Notes under the pieces: model-generated
Databases searched by the model: none
What the model was told of the DNA's origin: nothing
The model's input: the letters and a program-made list of their open reading frames with translations, nothing else
Source: Brevibacterium sp.
GTDB taxonomy: Bacteria > Actinomycetota > Actinomycetes > Actinomycetales > Brevibacteriaceae
NCBI RefSeq assembly: GCF_031179145.1
Contig: NZ_JAPSIB010000010.1
Location: 1 to 33,484 of the forward strand
Reading direction: 5' to 3'
Length of the DNA: 33,484 nt
Part shown: piece by piece, positions 24,957-32,853 of the stretch
Numbering within the stretch: the stretch's first letter is position 1
Layout: each line of letters starts with the position of its first letter
Program-made: the position numbers and the translations under genes

Positions 24957-26522
24957 ATGGACACCTATCTTTCAGGCGCACATCCGCCCACAGCCATCCT
25001 GGCCGACGTCGCCCCGTCATCACCGGTCGACGACGCCATCAATTCCTGGTTCGAGCCGATCGCCACCGCGTTCGGCACCGTCATCTTCTTTCCGATCACA
25101 ATCGGAGAGGTGAGCTTCCCGTTCGTGGTGCTGTGGCTGGTCGCGGCGGCGCTCATCTTCACCGTTTACTTCGGATTCGTTCAGTTCCGCGGGTTCGGGC
25201 TGTCGTTCGAGATCGTGCGCGGAAAACACAACCTTCCCGACGATCCGGGGGAGGTCACGCACTTCCAGGCACTGTCCTCGGCAGTCTCCGGCACTGTGGG
25301 GCTGGGCAACATCGCCGGCGTCGGAGTCGCCATCGCCCTCGGCGGACCCGGTGCCACCTTCTGGATGATCATCGCCGGGCTGCTCGGCATGTGCACCAAG
25401 TTCGTCGAATGCACGCTGGGTGTGAAGTACCGCGAGATCGACGAGAACGGTGTCGTCCACGGCGGCCCGTTCAAGTATCTGCCCGTCGCCTTTCGCCGAT
25501 TCTCCCGTCCGGTCGCCACCGCACTGACCGGACTCTTCGCGGTGGCCATCCTCGTCTTCGGGGTTGTCGGCGGCGGTATGTTCCAGTCGAACCAGACTTT
25601 CGCGCAGGTCCGCACGGCTACCGGAGGCACCGACGGACTGCTCGGTGGGCCCTGGGCAGGACTCATCTTCGGCATCCTGTTCGCCGTCCTCGTCGGACTG
25701 GTCATCATCGGCGGAATCAAGTCGATCGGACGGGTGACCGGCAAGCTGGTCCCCGGAATGGGTGTGTTCTACGTTCTGTCCTGCCTGCTGGTCCTGGCTA
25801 TGAATTTCGGCCAGATCCCCGAAGCGATCGCCGAGATCTTCCGCGGTGCCTTCGACCCGCAGGGGATCACGGGCGGCATCGTCGGCGTGATGATCATCGG
25901 CTTCCAGCGCTCGGCGTTCTCCAATGAAGCGGGCATCGGCTCGGCGCCGATCGCCCACTCGGCGGTCAAGACCCGCAGGCCTGTCTCGGAGGGATTCGTC
26001 GCGCTCCTCGAGCCCTTCATCGACACCGTCGTCATCTGCACCATGACCGCACTGACGATCATCGTCGCCAACCAACCCTCCTACCGTGAGGACCTCGGCG
26101 AGGGTGAGATCGGCGGAGTGGCTCTGGCGTCGGACGCCTTCACCACGGTGGCTGACTGGTATCCGATCCTGCTCGCCATCGCGGTGGCGCTGTTCGCCTT
26201 CTCGACGCTCATCACCTGGGCCTACTACGGGGAGCAGGCGTGGAGCTACCTCTTCGGGCGGTCGAAGACGACCGTCATGGTGTTCCGCAGCCTGGTCTGC
26301 ATCTTCGTGGTCATCGGTTGTGTGGCGACCTTCAGCAAGGTCGTCGAGTTCGCCGATGCGGCACTGTTCATGTGTGCGTTCATCAACATCCTCGGCCTCT
26401 ACATCCTGATGCCGGTGGTGAAGAAGGAGATGAAGAAGTACCTCGCCGATCGCAAGGCGGGCACGCTCAACGACCCCGACACCGTCGACGCCGTTCCCGT
26501 CGACGATCGTGACCGGATCTGA
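24957..26522 (+). CDS. Alanine/glycine:cation symporter (AGCS family)
   Basis: A 521-residue membrane transporter with about 11 helices that takes up alanine or glycine with sodium. Family marks include SSAVSGTVGLGNIAGVGVAIALGGPG (residues about 100-125), GGPFKYLP, and FSNEAGIGSAPIAHSAVKT near the middle. The last ~30 residues form a charged cytosolic tail. The start is uncertain: ATG 24957 follows AGGGAAAG at a long spacing, while GTG 24930 would add nine residues. It is divergent from the SPFH gene and 45 bases before aroQ, which has its own promoter. The amino acid carried cannot be settled from sequence alone. Confidence 0.93.
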   Translation: MDTYLSGAHPPTAILADVAPSSPVDDAINSWFEPIATAFGTVIFFPITIGEVSFPFVVLWLVAAALIFTVYFGFVQFRGFGLSFEIVRGKHNLPDDPGEVTHFQALSSAVSGTVGLGNIAGVGVAIALGGPGATFWMIIAGLLGMCTKFVECTLGVKYREIDENGVVHGGPFKYLPVAFRRFSRPVATALTGLFAVAILVFGVVGGGMFQSNQTFAQVRTATGGTDGLLGGPWAGLIFGILFAVLVGLVIIGGIKSIGRVTGKLVPGMGVFYVLSCLLVLAMNFGQIPEAIAEIFRGAFDPQGITGGIVGVMIIGFQRSAFSNEAGIGSAPIAHSAVKTRRPVSEGFVALLEPFIDTVVICTMTALTIIVANQPSYREDLGEGEIGGVALASDAFTTVADWYPILLAIAVALFAFSTLITWAYYGEQAWSYLFGRSKTTVMVFRSLVCIFVVIGCVATFSKVVEFADAALFMCAFINILGLYILMPVVKKEMKKYLADRKAGTLNDPDTVDAVPVDDRDRI

Positions 26523-26554
26523 GCATCGTGATCCTGGTGATCCACGTCCATCGT

Positions 26555-26560
26555 TAGACT
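26555..26560 (+). promoter_or_regulatory. -10 box (TAGACT) of aroQ, leaderless geometry
   Basis: TAGACT ends 7 bases before GTG 26568, so the transcript would begin at that GTG. This decides the start over GTG 26562. Confidence 0.6.
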
Positions 26561-26567
26561 GGTGGGC

Positions 26568-26885
26568 GTGGATCACTTTGACATCGACAACGACACCGCC
26601 CGCGCTGAGCAGCGACTGCTCGAGCTGCGGGGCAGCATTGACAACATCGACGCGGCGCTCGTCCATCTCCTGGCCGAGCGCTTCAAGCTGACTCAGTCCG
26701 TGGGCGAGCTCAAGGCCGACCACGGGCTGCCGCCTGCGGATCTTGATCGGGAGAACCGCCAGGTGGCCCGGCTGCGCAGACTCGCCGAAGAGTCCCAGCT
26801 CGACCCGGAGTTCGCAGAGAAGTTCCTCGCCTTCATCGTCGCCGAGGTGATCCACCGGCACGAACGGATCGCCGAGGGCCGCTGA
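26568..26885 (+). CDS. Chorismate mutase, AroQ type
   Basis: A 105-residue all-helical enzyme turning chorismate into prephenate, the branch point to phenylalanine and tyrosine. Active-site residues match E. coli chorismate mutase with a constant offset of ten: Arg21, Arg38, Lys49, Asp58, Arg61 and Glu62 correspond to R11, R28, K39, D48, R51 and E52. The position of E. coli Gln88 does not appear to be Gln. It is a free-standing domain with no fused prephenate dehydratase or DAHP synthase; many actinobacterial forms need DAHP synthase to become active. The start GTG 26568 is chosen for leaderless geometry with TAGACT. Its stop codon lies in a repeat array. Confidence 0.9.
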   Translation: MDHFDIDNDTARAEQRLLELRGSIDNIDAALVHLLAERFKLTQSVGELKADHGLPPADLDRENRQVARLRRLAEESQLDPEFAEKFLAFIVAEVIHRHERIAEGR

Positions 26886-26925
26886 CCTCCCCAAGAGAGC
26901 CGCAGCCCCCGCCGAGAGCCGCTGA
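26871..26925 (+). repeat. Degenerate ~20-bp repeats across the aroQ stop codon
   Basis: GAGRGCCGC recurs at 26874, 26895 and 26914 (spacing 21 and 19). The flanking 15-mers at 26871-26885 and 26911-26925 differ at one base. The first copy ends in the aroQ TGA stop, and the last also carries TGA. Confidence 0.8.
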
Positions 26926-26934
26926 GGCTTCGGT

Positions 26935-26964
26935 TTGCCCGCAGTGAGTTCTCTGGACTAGAAT
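26935..26964 (+). promoter_or_regulatory. Promoter of rplU-rpmA
   Basis: TAGAAT at 26959-26964 is a near-consensus -10. TTGCCC at 26935-26940 is a fair -35 with an 18-base spacer. The transcript should start near 26971, giving a leader of about 120 bases. Confidence 0.65.
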
Positions 26965-26970
26965 TGAGCG

Positions 26971-27093
26971 TCGGTGCGCTTGAAGCACCACGGCAGGTGT
27001 TTCCTCTCAATGGGACGCCCGCGGGGAACCGTCTTCGCGGGAGCCAAGGGATCAACCGCCGTTCGTTTGTGTATATGCAGAAAGGGTTCGACC
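26971..27093 (+). other. 5' leader of rplU with hairpin potential
   Basis: The ~120-base untranslated leader can form a GGTGC/GCACC hairpin near 26973-26990. A CCCGCG/CGCGGG stem lies at about 27018-27042. No known leader family is recognised with confidence; autoregulation by L21 is possible but unproven. Confidence 0.35.
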
Positions 27094-27402
27094 ATGGTCT
27101 ATGCCATTGTCCGTGCCGGTGGCCATCAGGAGAAGGTCAGCGTCGGAGACATCATCACAGTCAACCGTATGAAGGCGAAGGCCGGAGACAGCGTCGAACT
27201 CGATGCCGTGCTTCTTGTCGACGGCGACTCAGTCACGACTGACGCAGATGCCCTGTCCAAGGTGTCCGTCAACGCCGAGGTCGTCGGTGAACTCCGCGGT
27301 CCCAAGATCGTGATTCAGAAGTACAAGAACAAGACCGGTTACAAGAAGCGTCAGGGCCACCGCCAGGACCTCACCCGTCTGAAGATCACGAACATCAAGT
27401 AA
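27094..27402 (+). CDS. rplU: Large ribosomal subunit protein L21
   Basis: A 102-residue L21 that binds 23S rRNA and is needed for 50S assembly. The N-terminus [18 protein letters not shown] and the C-terminus [20 protein letters not shown] are typical. ATG 27094 follows GAAAGGG (27080-27086) at 7 bases; the open frame upstream is the leader. rpmA follows after 15 bases, the standard rplU-rpmA pair, and obgE is next. Confidence 0.97.
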   Translation: MVYAIVRAGGHQEKVSVGDIITVNRMKAKAGDSVELDAVLLVDGDSVTTDADALSKVSVNAEVVGELRGPKIVIQKYKNKTGYKKRQGHRQDLTRLKITNIK

Positions 27403-27417
27403 GAGGAGTTTCACGAA

Positions 27418-27669
27418 ATGGCAAGCAAAAAGGGAGTCAGCTCGACTCGCAACGGTCGCGACTCGAACCCCCAGTACCTCGGTGTCAAGCGCTTCGGCGG
27501 GCAGGTCGTCAAGGCCGGCGAGATCATCGTGCGCCAGCGCGGAACCAAGTTCCACCCGGGCACCAACGTCGGACGCGGAGGAGATGACACTCTCTTCGCC
27601 CTGTCCGCAGGGGCTGTCGAATTCGGCACGCGCAACGGTCGCAAGATCGTGAGCATCGTCGGCGCCTGA
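27418..27669 (+). CDS. rpmA: Large ribosomal subunit protein L27
   Basis: An 83-residue L27, whose flexible basic N-terminus reaches the peptidyl transferase centre. The sequence begins [19 protein letters not shown], with no cleavable Firmicutes-type extension, and contains the conserved [24 protein letters not shown] core. ATG 27418 follows a GAGGAG site. It is co-transcribed with rplU, and a perfect hairpin follows before obgE. Confidence 0.97.
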   Translation: MASKKGVSSTRNGRDSNPQYLGVKRFGGQVVKAGEIIVRQRGTKFHPGTNVGRGGDDTLFALSAGAVEFGTRNGRKIVSIVGA

Positions 27670-27719
27670 GCGCGCCGCAGCTGAATCGTTCAACAACTGA
27701 TTTTCCCCGTCAGGGGTCC

Positions 27720-27751
27720 ATGAAGGGTGAGTCCTGTGACTCACCCTTCAT
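27720..27751 (+). terminator. Perfect hairpin between rpmA and obgE
   Basis: A perfect 14-bp stem (27720-27733 with 27738-27751) has a 4-base loop. The downstream sequence is only weakly T-rich, and the obgE ribosome site AAGGAC starts just after it. It may end part of the ribosomal-protein transcripts or set a boundary of mRNA stability. Confidence 0.7.
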
Positions 27752-27767
27752 CTGATATAAGGACATT

Positions 27768-29459
27768 ATGGCCACCGAGTTCATTGATCGTGTCACAGTT
27801 CATCTGCGCGCCGGAGACGGCGGGAACGGCTGTGCCTCGATCAGGCGCGAGAAGTTCAAACCCCTCGGCGGTCCCGACGGGGCCAACGGCGGATCCGGCG
27901 GTGACATCAGGTTCGTCGTCGACACCCAGACCACCACTCTGCTTCCCCTCCATCACCGCCCCCATCTGCGGGCGACCGACGGCGGCATCGGCAAGGGCGA
28001 TCTGCGCCACGGCGCCGACGGCGGCGATCTCGTCGTGCCTGTGCCCGAGGGCACGGTGGTGAAGAACCAGTCCGGCGACATCATCGCCGACCTCGTCGGA
28101 GCCGGCACCGAGTACATCGCCGCGGCCGGAGGCCGGGGCGGGCTCGGCAACGCCGCCCTGGCGTCGAACAAGCGCAAAGCTCCTGGCTTCGCATTGCTGG
28201 GTGAGCCCGGTGAGACCGTCACCCTCGTGCTCGAGCTCAAGACGATCGCCGACATCGCGCTCGTCGGCTACCCCTCGGCCGGCAAATCCAGCCTCATCGC
28301 CGCGCTCTCCTCGGCCAAGCCGAAGATCGCCGACTACCCGTTCACCACCCTCGTGCCCAACCTCGGCGTCGTCGAGGCGGGCGACGTCCGATTCACCGTC
28401 GCCGACGTCCCCGGGCTGATCCCCGGAGCCTCCGAGGGCAAGGGGCTGGGGCTCGAATTCCTGCGCCACGTCGAACGCTGCGCGGCACTCGTCCACGTCA
28501 TCGACATGGCGACCTGGGAGCCCGGCCGAGACCCCGTCTCCGACCTCGAGGTGATCGAGTCGGAACTCGACGCCTATGCCGTCGACCTCGACCAGGGCAA
28601 CGGTCTGCTGCCGCTGTCGGAGCGACCGAAGCTCGTCGCGCTCAACAAGATCGACATCCCTGACGGCCGAGACCTCGCCGACATCGTGCGCCCCGACCTC
28701 GAGGCCGCCGGCTACCGGGTGTTCGAGGTCTCTGCCGTCAGCCACACCGGTCTGCGCGAGATCTCCTTCGCGATGGCCGAGCTCGTCGTCGCCGAACGGA
28801 CGCGCCGAGCTGAACTCGAGGCGATTCCGAAGCGCCTCGTCATCCGCCCCAAGGCCGTTGACGATCGCGGCTTCGAGGTGCGCCGGGAGGAGAGCCCGGA
28901 GGGTCCCCTCTTCCGCGTCCGCGGCGAGAAGCCCGAACGCTGGGTGACTCAGACCGACTTCGCCAACGACGAAGCCGTGGGCTACCTTGCCGACCGCCTC
29001 GAGCGCCTCGGCGTGGAGGAGTCTCTGTTCAAGGCCGGAGCCAAGCCCGGCGACACCGTGGTCATCGGCGGTGAGGACGGGGTCGTCTTCGATTGGGATC
29101 CGACCAGCGTCGGCGGTGCCGAACTCCTCGGCTCCCGCGGATCTGACCTGCGCCTCGAAGAGGACGTCCGCTCCACCCGCCGGGAACGCAAAGCCTCCTA
29201 TCACGAACGAATGGACGCGAAGGCCGCCGCGCGCGCGGAGATCGAAGCCGAACGTTTGGCCGAACGCTCCGGTCGGGGCACGTCGGCGGAAGCTGCCTCC
29301 ACCTCGGCGAACTCGACCCCCACCTCGGCGGAAGCTGTCTCCACCTCGGCGAACTCGACCCCCACCTCGGCGGAAGCTGTCTCCACCTCGGCGAACTCGA
29401 CCCCCACCTCGGCGGAAGCGGATCGGACTGCCGACGAACCGGAGTCCGATCAGCGGTGA
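27768..29459 (+). CDS. obgE: Obg-family GTPase (ObgE/CgtA)
   Basis: A 563-residue GTPase involved in 50S assembly and stress control. The glycine-rich Obg domain is at about 1-158, including [16 protein letters not shown] and [10 protein letters not shown]. The GTPase domain has its P-loop G-Y-P-S-A-G-K-S at 167-174, switch [16 protein letters not shown], and NKID. An OCT domain follows at about 345-435. The last ~110 residues are an Ala/Arg/Glu-rich helix and then Ser/Thr/Ala repeats of seven residues. ATG 27768 follows AAGGA. The stop overlaps the proB start (GTGA), so obgE, proB and proA are one operon. Confidence 0.96.
   Translation: MATEFIDRVTVHLRAGDGGNGCASIRREKFKPLGGPDGANGGSGGDIRFVVDTQTTTLLPLHHRPHLRATDGGIGKGDLRHGADGGDLVVPVPEGTVVKNQSGDIIADLVGAGTEYIAAAGGRGGLGNAALASNKRKAPGFALLGEPGETVTLVLELKTIADIALVGYPSAGKSSLIAALSSAKPKIADYPFTTLVPNLGVVEAGDVRFTVADVPGLIPGASEGKGLGLEFLRHVERCAALVHVIDMATWEPGRDPVSDLEVIESELDAYAVDLDQGNGLLPLSERPKLVALNKIDIPDGRDLADIVRPDLEAAGYRVFEVSAVSHTGLREISFAMAELVVAERTRRAELEAIPKRLVIRPKAVDDRGFEVRREESPEGPLFRVRGEKPERWVTQTDFANDEAVGYLADRLERLGVEESLFKAGAKPGDTVVIGGEDGVVFDWDPTSVGGAELLGSRGSDLRLEEDVRSTRRERKASYHERMDAKAAARAEIEAERLAERSGRGTSAEAASTSANSTPTSAEAVSTSANSTPTSAEAVSTSANSTPTSAEADRTADEPESDQR
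29289..29419 (+). repeat. Three 42-bp repeats in the 3' end of obgE
   Basis: Units 29289-29330, 29331-29372 and 29373-29414 are identical except for one base in the first, and five bases of a fourth follow. Each is made of two related 21-bp halves encoding EAVSTSA and NSTPTSA. The near-perfect identity suggests recent expansion. They end 40 bases before the stop codon. Confidence 0.95.
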
Positions 29460-30616
29460 GGGAGACATGTTCGGGTGCGACGGCTGAGATCCGCGCGCAC
29501 ATCGCCGGCGCAAAACGCGTCGTCGTCAAGGTCGGCTCCTCATCGCTGACGACGCTCGATGGCGGACTCGACGAGTCGCGCCTCGTCGCACTGACCGACG
29601 CCATCGGTGCCCACCGCGCCCGCGGCCACGAGATCATCCTCGTGTCCTCCGGCGCGATCGCGGCCGGACTCGAACCGATGGGGCTGAAGCGCAGGCCCCG
29701 AGACCTGGCGACCCAGCAGGCCGCGGCCGGCGTCGGGCAGGGACTGCTCATGGCCGCTTATGCTCGAGCGCTCGGCCGCTTCGACATCGTCCCCGGTCAG
29801 GTGCTGCTGTCCGCCGACGACCTGATCCGGCGCACCCACTACCGCAACGCCCAGCGAGCGATCGACAGACTCCTGACCCTGGGCACCCTGCCCATCGTCA
29901 ACGAGAACGACGCCGTGGCCACCGAGGAGATCCGGTTCGGCGACAACGACCGCCTCGCCGCCCTCGTCGCCCACCTCACCCACGCCGACGCGCTGATCCT
30001 CCTCTCCGACGTCGACGCCCTCTACTCGGGACCGCCGCATCTGGTCGACTCCCACCGCATCGACCACGTCAGCGGCCCCGCGGCCCTCAATGACGTCGCC
30101 GTCGGGGGAGTCGGCACCGCAGGCACCGGCACCGGGGGCATGGCGACGAAGGTCGAAGCCGCACTCATGGTTGCCGATTCCGGGATCCCCGCGGTGCTCA
30201 CCTCGGCGGACAACGTCACCTCCGCCCTCGAGGGTGAGGACGTCGGCACATGGTTCTCCGTCACCCACCGCCGCCGCGGGACGCGCCTGCTGTGGCTCCG
30301 GCACCTGGCGAAGACCAATGGAGCGGTGACGATCGACCGCGGCGCCGAGGCGGCCGTCCGATCGCGGGGCACCTCGCTGCTCGCCGCGGGAGTGACCGGG
30401 GTCGACGGCGACTTCGAAGCAGGTGACCCTGTCGAAATCAGGAATCTCGACGGTGAGGTCATCGCCCGCGGCATGACGAACTTCTCCTCGGCCGAGCTGC
30501 CCGCCATGTTCGGCTTCTCCACCGACGAACTTGGAACCCGGCTCGGAAGTGACTACCGTAAAGAGGTCATCCACCGCAACGATCTCGTGCTCACCCAGGT
30601 GAGCGGGAGGGGATAG
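29456..30616 (+). CDS. proB: Glutamate 5-kinase
   Basis: A 386-residue enzyme for the first step of proline synthesis, phosphorylating glutamate. The amino acid kinase domain (about 20-270) begins [11 protein letters not shown], with [12 protein letters not shown] and the [24 protein letters not shown] nucleotide/substrate region. A C-terminal PUA domain follows (about 295-380: [14 protein letters not shown] onward). GTG 29456 overlaps the obgE stop by four bases and is the only start that keeps the full kinase domain. proA follows after three bases. ProB is usually inhibited by proline. Confidence 0.96.
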   Translation: MRETCSGATAEIRAHIAGAKRVVVKVGSSSLTTLDGGLDESRLVALTDAIGAHRARGHEIILVSSGAIAAGLEPMGLKRRPRDLATQQAAAGVGQGLLMAAYARALGRFDIVPGQVLLSADDLIRRTHYRNAQRAIDRLLTLGTLPIVNENDAVATEEIRFGDNDRLAALVAHLTHADALILLSDVDALYSGPPHLVDSHRIDHVSGPAALNDVAVGGVGTAGTGTGGMATKVEAALMVADSGIPAVLTSADNVTSALEGEDVGTWFSVTHRRRGTRLLWLRHLAKTNGAVTIDRGAEAAVRSRGTSLLAAGVTGVDGDFEAGDPVEIRNLDGEVIARGMTNFSSAELPAMFGFSTDELGTRLGSDYRKEVIHRNDLVLTQVSGRG

Positions 30617-30619
30617 TTC

Positions 30620-31909
30620 ATGAGCGCTGCATCCGACATCCACCCGAAGACCGTCCGTGGCGTCACGCGGGTGGCCCGGAACGCCAAGAGCGCCGCCGCT
30701 CAGCTGGCCACCGCGTCGACCGCGGAGAAGAACGCCGCCCTGCAGGCCATCGCCGACGGGCTGCGGACACACTCCGCGAAGATCCTCACCGCCAACGAAG
30801 CCGATCTGGCGGCCGGCGAGGCGGGCGGCCTGAGCGCAGCCCTGCTCGACCGTCTCAGCCTGAGCGAGGAGCGCATCGAGGCCATCGCCGCCTCGGTGGA
30901 GAAGGTCATCGACCTCGATGATCCGGTGGGCAACATCGTCGTCGGCCGGACCCTGCCCAACGGGATCCGCCTGACGCAGACCCGGGTGCCGATGGGAGTC
31001 ATCGGGGCGATCTATGAGGCCCGTCCCAACGTCACCGTCGACATCGCGATCCTCGCCCTCAAGGCCGGCAACGCGACAGTGCTGCGCGGCGGATCCGCCG
31101 CCGAGAAGTCGAACAGCGAGATCATCTCGATCATGCGCCGAGCGGTCGAATCCGCCGGCCTGCCCGTCGACACGGTCAACGGGATCGATCAGTACGGTCG
31201 CGACGGCGCGAGCGTGCTGATGAATGCCCGCGACTACGTCGACCTCCTCATCCCTCGGGGTGGCGCGGAACTGATCAACAAGGTCGTGCAGGAGTCGATC
31301 GTGCCCGTCATCGAAACCGGGATCGGCAACGTGCACATGTTCATCGACTCCTCGGCCACGGTCAAGACCGCCGTCGACCTCGTGCTCAACTCGAAGACCC
31401 ATCGGCCCAGTGTGTGCAACTCGCTGGAGACCCTGCTCGTCCACGAGAAGGCGGCGAGGCGGGTTCTGCCGAAGATCCTCGAACGCCTCGAGACGGCCGG
31501 CGTCATCGTCCATGCCGATGCCGACGTCGCCCAGCTGGCTCCCGAATCGATGAAGATCCGAAAGGTCTCCCGCCGGGACTGGGCGAAGGAGTATCTCGAC
31601 CTGGAGCTCGCGGTGAAGATCGTCTCCGGCATCGACGAGGCGATCGACCACATCCGCGCCTACACCTCCGGACACACCGAGGTGATCGTGACCAAGGACA
31701 TCGACAATGCGGAGACCTTCGTCACAGGGATCGACGCCGCGGCTGTCGGCGTGAACGTGTCCACCCGCTTCACCGACGGCGGGGAACTGGGGTTCGGCGC
31801 CGAGGTGGGCATCTCCACGCAGAAGCTGCATGCTCGCGGTCCGATGGGCGTCGAACAGCTGACCACCACCAAATGGGTGATGGTCGGCAACGGTCAGGTC
31901 AGAATCTGA
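30620..31909 (+). CDS. proA: Glutamate-5-semialdehyde dehydrogenase (gamma-glutamyl phosphate reductase)
   Basis: A 429-residue NADPH-dependent enzyme that reduces gamma-glutamyl phosphate, completing with ProB the route to glutamate-5-semialdehyde and so to proline. The catalytic Cys266 sits in THRPSVCNSLETLL, and MGVIGAIYEARPNVTVD and LIPRGGAELI are the usual ProA signatures. The C-terminus VNVSTRFTDGGELGFGAEVGIST is intact. ATG 30620 follows a strong GGGAGGGG site. It ends the obgE-proB-proA operon. Confidence 0.97.
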   Translation: MSAASDIHPKTVRGVTRVARNAKSAAAQLATASTAEKNAALQAIADGLRTHSAKILTANEADLAAGEAGGLSAALLDRLSLSEERIEAIAASVEKVIDLDDPVGNIVVGRTLPNGIRLTQTRVPMGVIGAIYEARPNVTVDIAILALKAGNATVLRGGSAAEKSNSEIISIMRRAVESAGLPVDTVNGIDQYGRDGASVLMNARDYVDLLIPRGGAELINKVVQESIVPVIETGIGNVHMFIDSSATVKTAVDLVLNSKTHRPSVCNSLETLLVHEKAARRVLPKILERLETAGVIVHADADVAQLAPESMKIRKVSRRDWAKEYLDLELAVKIVSGIDEAIDHIRAYTSGHTEVIVTKDIDNAETFVTGIDAAAVGVNVSTRFTDGGELGFGAEVGISTQKLHARGPMGVEQLTTTKWVMVGNGQVRI

Positions 31910-31966
31910 GACCCGGCCGGATGCATCGACTCCGCGCCCACCTGCGCTCTTCGGGTCGAGGGTCTC
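31908..31966 (+). other. Weak two-part hairpin after proA
   Basis: GAGACCC (31908-31914) can pair with GGGTCTC (31960-31966). Inside it CGACTC (31927-31932) can pair with GGGTCG (31953-31958). There is no T tract, so a terminator role is doubtful. The rest of the gap to 32084 shows no clear promoter. Confidence 0.3.
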
Positions 31967-32084
31967 CTCGGTCGCGTCCTGACCGTCACGCTATGTCGAT
32001 ACCCGTTTGTCGTCGAGTTCGTGAGAAACTTGTTCCAGCATCGCAGACGCATCCGCGTCGGAAGTCTCGCAAAGGAGTACACCA

Positions 32085-32246
32085 GTGAACGCCGCTCTTC
32101 TCGCAGCAGCTGCCGAAGGCACCGAACATGCCGCCCACGCCGAACCGGCGATGGCGCCGATCCTCTACGGTCTCATCACCCTGTCGATCTTGATCTCGAT
32201 GGCGGTCGTGAGCCGGTCCTGGAAGGGCATCGCCTTCCGCCACTGA
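32085..32246 (+). CDS. 53-residue single-span membrane protein upstream of nadD
   Basis: A small protein with an acidic and His/Ala-rich N-terminus (about residues 9-20), one hydrophobic segment (about 24-42: [19 protein letters not shown]) and a basic end ([11 protein letters not shown]), so the C-terminus is probably cytosolic. GTG 32085 follows AAAGGAG (32071-32077) at 7 bases, one of the best ribosome sites in the window. Its stop is one base before the nadD start, so the two are translationally coupled. Small membrane proteins in this position occur in other Micrococcales as I recall, but I know no function. Short length lowers certainty, but site, composition and coupling agree. Confidence 0.8.
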   Translation: MNAALLAAAAEGTEHAAHAEPAMAPILYGLITLSILISMAVVSRSWKGIAFRH

Positions 32247-32247
32247 T

Positions 32248-32853
32248 ATGGCAAAACAACCCCGCCGGGTCGGTGTCATGGGCGGCACCTTCGACCCCAT
32301 CCACAACGGCCACCTCGTCGCCGCCTCAGAGGTCCAGGCGACCTTCGACCTCGATGAGGTCGTCTTCGTCCCCACGGGTCGTCCGTACCAGAAGGACGTC
32401 CGGGAAGTCACCGACGCCGAGAGCAGGTATCTGATGACGGTGGTCGCCACCGCATCGAATCCGCGCTTCACGGTCTCCCGAGTCGACGTCGACCGCCCGG
32501 GCCCCACGTACACCATCGACACTCTGCGCGATCTGTCGAGAATCTACGGATCCGACACAGAGATGTACTTCATCACCGGCGCGGATGCTTTGGCTCAGAT
32601 TCTGACGTGGAAGAATGTGGATGAGCTGTTTTCCTTGGCGCACTTCGTCGGAGTGAGCCGACCGGGGCACGAACTGCATGGTGAGGGCCTCCCGGTGGAC
32701 AGGTTGAGCCTGGTGCAGATTCCGGCACTGTCGATCTCGTCCACGGATTGCAGACAACGGGTGATGGAGGGATCGCCGGTCTGGTACCTCGTGCCGGATG
32801 GGGTTGTTCAGTACATCGCGAAATACGAGTTGTACAGGAGTGAGAATGGCTGA
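32248..32853 (+). CDS. nadD: Nicotinate-nucleotide adenylyltransferase
   Basis: A 201-residue enzyme that joins nicotinate mononucleotide and ATP to deaminated NAD, an essential step of NAD synthesis. The nucleotidyltransferase signature [11 protein letters not shown] is at about residues 11-21. The ISSTDCR motif (family ISSTxIR) near residue 165 and PxGRPYQK in the first third are as expected. ATG 32248 lies one base after the stop of the small membrane protein and has no site of its own, so it depends on coupling. The last codons overlap the next gene by eight bases. Confidence 0.95.
   Translation: MAKQPRRVGVMGGTFDPIHNGHLVAASEVQATFDLDEVVFVPTGRPYQKDVREVTDAESRYLMTVVATASNPRFTVSRVDVDRPGPTYTIDTLRDLSRIYGSDTEMYFITGADALAQILTWKNVDELFSLAHFVGVSRPGHELHGEGLPVDRLSLVQIPALSISSTDCRQRVMEGSPVWYLVPDGVVQYIAKYELYRSENG

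Noticed and set aside
25020..26894. A 624-codon open frame antisense to the AGCS symporter and aroQ
   Set aside because: It is Asp/Glu/His-rich shadow sequence; both plus-strand proteins have clear family motifs.
29540..31831. A 763-codon open frame antisense to proB and proA
   Set aside because: Both plus-strand genes are complete with catalytic residues, and the antisense translation is low in hydrophobic structure and unrelated to known folds.
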